Origin: Euphorbia lathyris
Lineage: Eukaryota > Streptophyta > Magnoliopsida > Malpighiales > Euphorbiaceae
Direction of reading: 5' to 3'
NCBI RefSeq assembly: GCF_963576675.1
Contig: NC_088919.1
Coordinates: forward strand, 45,592,501-45,656,500
Length of the DNA stretch: 64,000 nt
Part shown: positions 55,900 to 64,000 of the stretch, one piece after another
Layout of the letters: each line of letters begins with the position of its first letter
Numbering within the stretch: the first letter of the stretch is position 1
Notes under the pieces: generated by a model
What the model saw: only the letters and a program-made list of their open reading frames with translations
The model's database searches: none
Told to the model about the DNA's origin: nothing
Position numbers and translations under genes: made by a program

Positions 55900-58287
55900 G
55901 CGTTTAAAGTCGACATCAAGAAGGCTTTTGACACATTAGATTGGAATTTCCTGCTTGAGGTATTAGACTCGTTTGGCTTCTCACTGAAGTTCAGGGATTA
56001 TATTCTAAACTTATTATCTTATGCAAGAATTTCTATTATGACCTCACAGGGACCAAGGGGTTACTTTGCTTGCTCCCGGGGAGTGCGTCAGGGTGATCCA
56101 CTTTCCCTCATCCTCTTTGGGATTGCGGAGGATTACTTAAGCCGGCTTATATCAAGCTCAGTGTCGGATGGTTTGCTATTGCCGATGCAATATACCAGAG
56201 AACTTGCTTTTCCTACACATTTACTTTACGCAGACGATGTTATCATTTTCTGCAAAGCCACGATTGCTAACGCAAACGCCCTAGGTGGAATATTCACAAA
56301 TTATGGTTTGTTATCAGGGCAGCTTGTCAACTGGCAGAAATCGGAATCATACTTCGGGGAATATGTAACTGCGTAGCGGCGTCTGCGACTGGCTGCGGTA
56401 ACTGGGATCAGGATCGGCTCTCTCCCCTTCAGATATCTCGGGGTTCCTTTGTTCAGGGGGGCACCGAAGCGATGGCACCTAGAGGCTCTGTGTGATCAGA
56501 TTTTCGCTAAATTTGCTAACTGGATGGGCTCTTCCCTCTCTATGGCTGGGCGACTTACCCTGGTTAACTCTGTGATTACAGGAACACTTACTCATTCCTT
56601 ATCGGTTTACAAATGGCCACAGGGTCTCTTGAAAAGGCTCTCTACGCAGATGCGGAATTTTGTCTGGAGTGGTAGTATTCTCTCGCGGAAGCTCGTTACA
56701 GTGCCTTGGTCTATTTGTTACAAACCGTTGCAGGTTGGCGGCCTTGGTATTAAGGAATTAGCAAGATTTAACACTGCTTTGCTAGGAAAGCTGGCTTGGG
56801 GATTGGTAGCGGAGAACTCTCCTTGGCTGAGGCTGATTCGGTCACGGTTCCTCTCTCCGGGTGGAATTCTAAAAGCCCAGGTGGCAATGTCGACGATATG
56901 GCACTCGGTTAAGCCAGCTTACAGGATACTACGGGAGCATAGTACGTGGTTTATAGGGGATGCGTCTAATCTCAACTTCTGGACATCAGAATGGATCACC
57001 CCCACGATTGCAAGCAGGCTTGACATCCCGCTATCTATACAACGAGGGCTGACGCAACGGGTTGACGAGTTTTTGATCGGGGATCACTGGGAGAATCTGG
57101 ATCACTTGTCGGAGGATACTGTGGCTACGATTGAACGGGTTGGACGCTTTAGCTCGGTTGATAAATGCATTTGGAGGCCGACGGATAAAGGGATCTTCAG
57201 CTCCAAGCTCTTCTATAGGTGGTTGGGTGAAGAAATGCCTCCGAACCCGAGGTTTCGGTTCTTATGGAACAAATTTGTTCCGCCTGCACACTCGTTTTGC
57301 GCTTGGAGAGCGTTCTGGGGTTATTTGCCAAACCATAACATGTTACGGAAGCGGGGCTTAACAGTGGTATCCAGATGCTGCTTCTGTGAGGAACAGTCTA
57401 AAACGTTACAGCATATCCTGATCGAGTGCAAATTCGCCAAGGCACTATGGCAAAGCATCTCATCGCTGTTCGGAAGAAGATTACACATCGATGGTTCGTA
57501 CAAGGATGTAATTTAGTGGGCAACGAAGCAACAGTTCAGCTCGCAGATTAAGGTACTTTGGATCAGTGCAGTCATTCACTTGTCATAGGTGATCTGGTAT
57601 CTTCGCAATGAGTGTATGTTTAATGACATTAAGCCTTGCATTCATCACGCCCTAAAGCTGCTTTGGGATAACATACGCAGGTCTGATCATTTCCGTCTTG
57701 GTATAGTCTGGAATTCTACTACGGAGCTGGCTATTCTGCATAATTTAAATATCTCACCTCGCTGCTCGCGCGCCCCGAGAGTTTTCACGGTTCGATGGAC
57801 GCCACCACTGACGGGTTGGATAAAGGCTAATTGTGATGCCTCGGTTTCAGGATCTTCTGCAGGCTGCGATGGAGTTTTCAGGAACGAGTTTGGTCAAGTT
57901 TTGGGCTGTTTTGCTGCTGCTGCGGCAGACCTATTGGTTCACTTGGCAGAACTTCATGCTGCAATAACAGCGATCCGCTTAGCAGGGACTCAAGGCTGGC
58001 GTAACTTCTGGTTGGAAAGCGACTCCACTTACGTTGTCTCCCTATTCAGGAACCCGCAGGCGGTGCCATGGATTTTTCAAGAGGATTGGACTCATTGTCA
58101 ACAGCTTATCTCCGGAATGAGGTTTGTGGTTGCTCATACGCTGAGGGAGGGAAATCGCGTCGCTGATGCATTGGCCAATCACGCGAGACTTGGCCATTCA
58201 AATACGTGGTGGGATGAATATCCCTCTTTCTGTAATAGTCTAGTCTTAGCTGATCTGGTAGGTAGAGACAATTTTCGGTTTTCTTAA
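55900..58287 (+). pseudogene. LINE ORF2 C-terminal part: RT, zinc region, RNase H
   Basis: A single reading frame runs through the copy, broken by three in-frame TAG stops (56374, 57514 and 57586). Motifs are GVRQGDPLSLILFG, the catalytic YADD (56230 region), NWMGSSLSMAGRLTLV, VPPAHSFCAWRAFWG, a zinc-binding CCFCEEQSKTLQHILIEC segment and an RNase H with all four acidic residues in place: NCDAS, LAELHAA, ESDST and VADALA. At 57586 the stop replaces an expected tryptophan. Endonuclease and ORF1 are missing by truncation. Confidence 0.9.
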
Positions 58288-58428
58288 CGCCCTTGGCGGA
58301 ACCTTTTGTATTCTTTCATTTTATTTATTCATTTATTCATCCGGGTCCCTGGCCTCGGGTTCTGGGGGTGCCAGTATAGCTGGGATGTTCAGGATTCGGG
58401 TCTCAGTCCCCCGCTTCCAATAAAAAAA
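55900..58428 (+). mobile_element. 5'-truncated L1 LINE
   Basis: The 2,529 bp copy lies between 15 bp duplications ATACTCTAATTAAAA (55885-55899 and 58429-58443). It starts inside RT at the VDIKKAFDTLDWNF motif, ends TTCCAATAAAAAAA, and includes the 3' UTR (58288-58420). It is related to the nearly full-length LINE at 38915 (same 3' UTR phrases: GGGGGTGCCAG, TGGGATGT). Confidence 0.95.
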
Positions 58429-58443
58429 ATACTCTAATTAAAA

Positions 58444-58800
58444 AAATTAGACCCTAATTCATAAATTTCAAAGCTTAGTAAATATATTCTAGATTCTTAA
58501 TTTATAAACTTTAATTTTAAAATATATTAATAATAATAATTTTATTAGTTTGATTTAATTTAAAACATCATTTGATATAATTGTAAATAAGTTTTCAAAA
58601 GTGGATTTCTACTTAAACTTTTTTAATATTAATATTTGTATATATTTTTTGTTTTTTTTTTCTAGAAAGCCAAATATTTGTATAATTTTTTTTTTTTTTT
58701 TGCAAAAAAGTCATTTGGAACCAAGGGAGTCGAACATAGGCTCCTACCCTGACAACCATGTTCTTAACTGTTGGGATACTTGCTAACTTCTATGTAAGTT
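58444..58800. other. AT-rich spacer between convergent LINEs
   Basis: Probably remaining sequence of the inner hAT-like element. It includes T-runs (58684-58700) and, at 58710-58785, a tRNA-like phrase on the minus strand (GGGTAGGAGCCTATGTTCGA) that could be a SINE remnant. No gene. Confidence 0.4.
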
Positions 58801-58802
58801 GT

Positions 58803-60710
58803 GTTTTTTTTTTTTTTGAAATAAGGTAAACTTTATTAACTAAGATCAGAAGCGAGACTGTCAAAAATAATCGGTGGTGGACAGGCTCACTCACCACGAA
58901 CAGATCTAGATGTAACAGCCTTAGCTAAGCTATGAGCTGCTAAATTCGCTGAACGTTTTGCATATGAGACTCAACATGAGTTCAAGGCTCTTAACAAATC
59001 ACAACAATCATTCACTACATCCGATAAATAAGATAATTGACGTTTTTGCTGATGTAAGGAACTAATAACCACGAGACAATCTGATTGGACCTCCACGTGG
59101 CTGAGGTTAAAATCCTTAATCCAGGTAAGAGCCTCTCTTACCGCCATTGCCTCTGCCAACGGGGGATCCGTGACATCCGCAAGGTGCCCCATTTTAGCAG
59201 CAAAACATCTACACTGATGATCCCTCAGCAGACACCCATAGGAGCTGAATTTATTCTGGTCATCCACACCTGCGTCAATATTGCACACATAGCTTCCTTC
59301 CGACGGTTTCTTCCATTTTGCGATTACAACCGACTGTGGCTGGGGGTGTTTTAGATTGACGATTTGAGCTTCTCTATAGTCGCGCAATTCCGATAAGGCC
59401 ATACGGTGGATTTCCTCTGGTGTCTGTTCCCTGTTATTCCAAACCTTATCATTCCGCGCTTTCCAAATACTCCAGCAAAGCATTGCTACTTCATTTCCCG
59501 TCCCTGACGCCCCTCCGATGCAATTTGAAAGCCAGAAGATGAGATCTGTGACCGTCGATACCCTATTGTCCTGAAAGAAGATTTGCCACACTCGGTAGGC
59601 TCGCGGACAGCTGATAAACACATGAAGATCATCTTCGCCATAAGCGTTGCATATTGGACAACAGTTTGGGAGGGAGCTTCGCCGGGATGCCAGGTTACTC
59701 ATAGTCGGTAAGCAGCTTGTGCAGATCCTCCATAAACAGTTTTTAACTTTTGGGGCCACCTGTAAATTCCAGATTAAGTTCCAGTTAATCATAGAGAGAT
59801 TTGCCGTGTTAGAAGGGCGGGATCCAAGTGCTTTGAGATAACCACTTTTTACTGAGTAATTACCGGACTTTTCGTCAGGCCAGAACCAGTCATCCTCACG
59901 CTGCCTCCTTCGCGTCGGAATTGAACAGATCAATTGGACATCCCTTCTATTAAAGATTCTACTGATGAGATCAAGGTTCCAAGCGCCATTTTCATTCAGC
60001 AGATCCTTCACCAGACCAGTAGGCAGTGTGGTATCAAGAGGGCTGGTAGGGAGAGGGAGGGAATCATCAAGAAGCCACGGGGAGCTCCAGATTGCGCTGG
60101 TTTCACCATTCCCAATTTTCCTTCGGAGACCCATCACAAGCAATTCACGTCCCGCCAAAATGCTCCTCCACACAAAGGAAGGGTTATAACCCAAAGGAAC
60201 CTGCAAAAAATCAGAGTTAGGAAAATACCGAGCCTTAAGTATTTGAGTCACCAGTGAATCCGGATTCTGCAATATCCTCCAATTTTGTTTTGCAAGTAAG
60301 GCAAGGTTGAATAGGTGGGTATTTCTAAACCCAAGTCCTCCACTTGATTTAGGCCAGCAAAGGTTCTTCCAAGATTTTCAATGAAGCCCAAAAGATGATG
60401 ATCCTGATGAGTTCCACCAAAACCTGTTCAACATTTTATTGAAGCCGTCACAGAATTCCTTTGGCATGAGGAAGATGCTCATCAGATAGGTTGGGATCGA
60501 TTGAAGCACAGATTTGATGAGGACTTCCTTTCCGGCACGTGACAGATATTTCTCTTTCCAATTATTAATGCGTTTCCATGCTCTATCTTTTAAGAATCCA
60601 AATGTTTGCATTTTGCTTCTTCCTACTACAATCGGTGCTCCTAGATAAAAGCCCATGTCATTGACTTCAGAGACTCCAAGTTCATTACACACCGCACTTC
60701 TGGCCTAGGC
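58803..60710 (-). pseudogene. 5'-truncated L1 LINE ORF2 (second family), minus strand
   Basis: The poly(A) tail appears as a T-run at 58804-58817. Reading from about 60705 down: an RT thumb region with NDMGFYLGAPIVVGRSK and LNRFWWNSSG, then after a TGA (60378-60380; a tryptophan is expected there) the long frame 60272-58971 with IGNGETSAIW, a zinc-binding segment (APKVKNCLWRICTSCLPT, CCPICNAYGEDDLHVFISC) and RNase H (CNIDAGVDD, PLAEAMAVREALTWI, QSDCLVV). After another TGA at 58971 the same frame continues with the closing RSANLAAHSLAKA motif. It differs in sequence from the LINE at 55900 and belongs to another L1 lineage, closer to the copy at 8.9-10.3 kb. No target duplication is apparent. 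Confidence 0.88.
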
Positions 60711-61549
60711 CCAGGGCCAGCCCTGGTAGGGATGCACGTGGTCGGTTAACCAGTCCATTAAGATTAATTCGGTCAGTTAACCATTTTATCAGTTTTTTGA
60801 AAACACTAACCATACACTAGTCCACTAAATTCAGTTAACCACTAATCGGTTAACCAATTATTTCGGTCGGTTAACCTTTTATTTCGGTTTCTAACCATTA
60901 GTAAATAAAAATAATAATAATAATAAAACCTCTAATTTTTATTGTGAGTGGAACGACGGGTCAATGGCGAGTTGAAGAGATTAACGACTAAGATGGAGAT
61001 GTGCGTGCATTATGTTACGTGTGGACTATGGATTGGACACTGCATTTTTTCCTTACAATAACTCTTTAAGGCATTAAATTACTATATTTTTTGGACCAAA
61101 ATTTGTATCCTCTGTGTTTTACCAACTAAGTCCTATCCATGCATATTAATTTTACTAATTATCTACTTTATGATAAATTTGATAGTACACGACATTTGGG
61201 ATGAAATATTTCATCGTTGAGTCTTAATCACCGAAATAATTAGGGTTTCTTAATAAAATTTTTGTTATTGATCCCTGTATTTATTTTAAGTGGGATAATG
61301 TATAATTATATGTATAGATATAAATATAAATAAATATATTTTTATATATTTAATTGAATTCGGTCGGTTTCGGTTAACCTTGGTTTTTAAAATATGAAAA
61401 TCGTAACCTTAACTATTAACCACTATTTTTAAAATTAAAAACCGTACACTAGTTCATCGGTTTCGGTTAACCTTATTTTCGATTTGGTTTTGGTTTGGTT
61501 TTTCGATTTTTTGGTTTTGCGGATTTTTATGTGCACCCTTAATCGTACG

Positions 61550-61919
61550 CGTGCGTCTCTAACCCTGTGGTGTTTTGATTATACCTCTATGTCCCTGCGT
61601 TTAAGAGAGTCTTTCTGTTAGTACTTGGTTAAAGGTTGTAAAAGTACTTATTTATAAACTAGTAGAAATTCATATTTCTTACCTACGTGCGATGATGGAG
61701 TTTAATTTCCTTTTATCATCTCAAAAATCATTCAAGTGGTTCACTTTAAGCGTCAGTTTCTCATTCATTGTTTATCCGTTTTGAGCTTATAATATACTGT
61801 TAAAAGGATATCATGGCATAGAATTCATTGATATATTTCAAATTATTTTAAACTTCATTTATCCATTATATATTTAAGCATCGAGTTCATAAAAACAAAC
61901 AAATTAGAATTTGTTTGTA

Positions 61920-61967
<48 letters not shown>

Positions 61968-62284
61968 TATAAAAATAATTTTAAAATAATTATATATATG
62001 ATATATAAATATTATTTATTTATTATGTCATTCAGTTCAATTAATCTGAGTTACCCGATCCGACCAAACGATCCATAACCTCTCTATAAATCCAATTTGA
62101 TGTTCAGTTTTATGATAAAAGAGGTTAGTAATTAATGTGAATAATTATAATTAAATCATAATAAATAAAAAGAAAGATAAAATTTTGCATAAAAAGTGAA
62201 GTTTTACAATAGTCTAATTAATATTTTTTTGGTTTTTTTTTTAAAAAACTATATATATTAAAGATTAGAGGGTATATATATATA
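61550..62284. other. AT-rich intergenic DNA with a microsatellite
   Basis: Includes a pure (TA)n run at about 61923-61962 (20 units). No gene or transposon end can be supported. Confidence 0.5.
61923..61962. repeat. (TA)n microsatellite
   Basis: About 20 uninterrupted TA units. Strongly length-variable loci of this type are common in plants. Confidence 0.95.
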
Positions 62285-64000
62285 TAGGGGAGGGATCAAG
62301 TGAGAACTCTCACTTAAGTGGGGACACTTTGTTATGTGAGAACAAGATGAAACGACGTAATTTTGGTACCTTTAATTAAAGATTAAATAAGAAAATGAGG
62401 ATTGATGGATTTGAACCTAGAACTGTGGCATAAGAGGAGTAAAGCGCGCACCATCTACTGCTAGGACACTTCCTTTAGTTTATTTCTTATATACATCGTT
62501 TATTTATATATTATTAAGTGTCTCTGATGCTAAAAAAAATCTAATACTATATTTTTTTTTTGTAGGACCAATACTATATTTTTTAAATAAACATACACTT
62601 GCTTTTGTTTGTTCATTATACAACTTTTTTATTTATATATTATTAAGTGTCTCTAATGCTAAAAAAATCCAATACTATATTTTTTTTAAATAAAAATATG
62701 TTTGCTTTAGTTTGTTCATTATACAATTCTTTTATTTATATATTATCAAGTGCATCTGATGCTAAAAAAATCCAATACTATATTTTTAAAATAAAAATAT
62801 ATTATATATTTTAATAAAATTTCATATTAATATTTTATTTATATAAGAAAATATATTTTTTAAAACATACGTTAGAACATATATTTTAACTTTTAAAACA
62901 CGAACTATGAAGTTTAGAACGTACGACATATTTTTTAGAACATATATTATGTTTTTTAGAACATGCGTTATGTTTTTTCGAACATGGGTTATAAATTATA
63001 TTATAGAACAAATGCAAAAATGATCCAGATATCTACTGATTTTTTTAGAAAAATATATTTAATTTTTAGAACACAAACTATAAACTTTAGAACATACGTT
63101 ATATTTTTTAGAACATACGTTATGTTATTTAGAATATGAGTTATAAATTATATTATAGAACAAATGCAAAAATGGTTCATATATTTACTGATTTTTTTTT
63201 TAAATATTATACTTTTTTAAGGACACTTCCTTATGGTGAGTATACTTAAAACTACGTCATTTTGAGTATAAAAATTAATAAAATAGAATGTTACTACTGG
63301 GATTCGAACCCTAACCACTTCACTTATACTCCATGCTACTTACCACTAAGAAAATTGTTTTTCTTATCTATTATGGAGCGCGCTGCTTAATATACCATTG
63401 TCCATGTAGCTTCTATTGTTTAATATTTGACACATGCACTTATTAATATCGATTAAATGTGCATAATAATAAATTATTAATAGAAAAAAAAGAAATGTGC
63501 AGAATAATGAATTATTAATAAAACAAAAAATCCAAAAACATGCTCCAATTTCTTATTTATTTAATTCCTCTATATTTTTTTTTGTAATTTATGTTTTAAA
63601 ATGTTAAGGACGATGTTCTAAATAATGTTATATATGTTCCAAACTTTATAATTTGTGTTCTAAAAATTAAGTAAAATATTTAAAAAATCAGTAAATATCT
63701 CGGTCATTTTTGCATTTGTTCTATAATATAATTTACAACTCATGTTCGAAAGTAACGCATGTTCTAAAAAACATAACGTATGTTCTAAAGTTTATAGTTT
63801 GTGTTCCAAAGATTAAGTATAACATTTTAAAAAAAATCAGTAGATATCTGGATCGTTTTTTCATTTGTTCTATAATATAATTTATAACTCATGTTCGAAA
63901 AAACATAACACATGTTCTAAAAAAACATAACGTATGTTCTAAAAAATATGTCGTACGTTCTAAACTTCATAGTTCGTGTTTGTTCTATAATATAATTTAT
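62285..64000. mobile_element. Transposon with long, internally repeated inverted arms (runs off the window)
   Basis: Starts near AGGGGAGGGATCAAGTGAGAACTCTCACTTAAG at 62287. The left arm (about 62870-63215) and right arm (about 63600-64000) are inverted copies. Each arm itself holds a direct duplication of about 180 bases built from TTTTAGAACATACGTTATGT units and ending ATTATAGAACAAATGCAAAAATG. Between 62500 and 62800 there is a separate three-copy direct repeat (TATTATTAAGTGTCTCTGATGC and relatives). The centre (63215-63600) is non-coding. The right end is outside the window, so size and class are unknown. Confidence 0.7.
62505..62815. repeat. Three imperfect direct repeats
   Basis: A unit containing TTTATTTATATATTATTAAG, TGTCTCTGATGCTAAAAAAA and CCAATACTATATTTTT recurs three times. 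GCTAAAAAAA starts at 62529, 62658 and 62761, so spacings are 129 and 103 bases. The first unit has an extra partial copy of its end. Confidence 0.8.

Larger units (their letters stand above)
55316..60725. mobile_element. Inner hAT-like element carrying two LINEs
   Basis: Ends CAGGGCCGGTCCTG (55316) and CAGGGCCAGCCCTG (to 60725) are near-perfect inverted repeats. The flanks are ATAGGGAT (55308-55315) and GTAGGGAT (60726-60733), an 8 bp duplication with one mismatch. The element proper is visible mainly at 55316-55884; the rest is occupied by LINE insertions. No transposase frame is seen. Confidence 0.7.
55309..61541. mobile_element. Outer hAT-like element (TAGGGATGCAC ends), split by nested insertions
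   Basis: The left end survives only as TAGGGAT (55309-55315) because another element inserted there; the right part resumes at 60726 as GTAGGGATGCACGTGG and runs to GTGCACCCTTA at 61541. Its ends form an imperfect inverted repeat. Flanking octamers ATCGTATA (55301-55308) and ATCGTACG (61542-61549) match at 6 of 8 bases. The body (60734-61540) is rich in GGTTAACC and CGGTCGGTTTCGG motifs. No transposase. Confidence 0.55.

Noticed and set aside
1..64000. Integrated pararetrovirus or other viral sequence
   Set aside because: No movement protein, coat protein or caulimovirus-type RT was recognised. All reverse transcriptase pieces are assignable to L1, RTE or copia elements.

Overview
This is nuclear DNA from a flowering plant, almost certainly a eudicot. 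It is AT-rich, has spliced genes with GT-AG introns, and carries plant-type L1 LINEs with a C-terminal RNase H domain, an Athila-like Ty3/gypsy element, Ty1/copia debris, an Au-type SINE and many hAT, MULE and CACTA derivatives. I cannot name the species.

Four host genes have complete models. (1) A LOG2/LUL-type RING E3 ubiquitin ligase lies at 12692-15133 (+, 3 exons, 361 aa). (2) A lambda-class glutathione S-transferase lies at 18275-22435 (-, 10 exons, 243 aa). (3) An LPA3-like chloroplast DUF1995 protein for photosystem II assembly lies at 29622-33734 (-, 9 exons, 326 aa). (4) A single-exon membrane-anchored methyltransferase-like protein lies at 51620-53029 (-, 469 aa). Two damaged or uncertain genes are also present. 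One is a B3-domain gene whose exons (38353-38685 and about 45440-45562) are separated by a 6.75 kb transposon-filled intron. The other is a ubiquitin-conjugating (E2) gene fragment at 28231-28531 with one nonsense codon.

Layout. 1-4483: internal region and 3' LTR of an Athila-like element with gag remnants and no pol; the window opens inside its primer-binding site. 4484-10461: a decayed L1 LINE split by a 2,685 bp solo LTR with a 5 bp target duplication. 10600-12184: two foldback elements, one a MULE-type MITE with a 9 bp duplication. 12692-15133: LOG2-like gene, with a 34-unit minisatellite inside a hAT-like element in intron 1. 17811-17991: a SINE. 18275-22435: GST gene with at least four transposon insertions in its introns. 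22735-23993: copia pol remnant. 23994-28215: two CACTA-type elements. 28231-28531: E2 pseudogene. 29622-33734: LPA3. 34949-37751: TIR elements. 38353-45562: B3 gene with a nearly intact L1 LINE (38915-44675, 21 bp duplication) nested in another transposon in its intron. 45825-50640: an 86 bp-arm hairpin, a hAT MITE, a SINE, short poly(A) retroelements and an RTE LINE. 51620-53029: methyltransferase. 55309-61541: a nest of two hAT-like elements and two 5'-truncated LINEs. 62285-64000: a transposon with long, internally repeated inverted arms that runs off the window.

The host genes look functionally unrelated and independently transcribed. The main story is layered transposition into introns and intergenic DNA; most insertions can be ordered from their target-site duplications. 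I found no evidence of a new multi-gene system. The observations most worth checking are the minisatellite inside a hAT element, the nearly intact LINE inside a B3 gene, the near-perfect hairpin, and a short poly(A) retroelement family with three copies.
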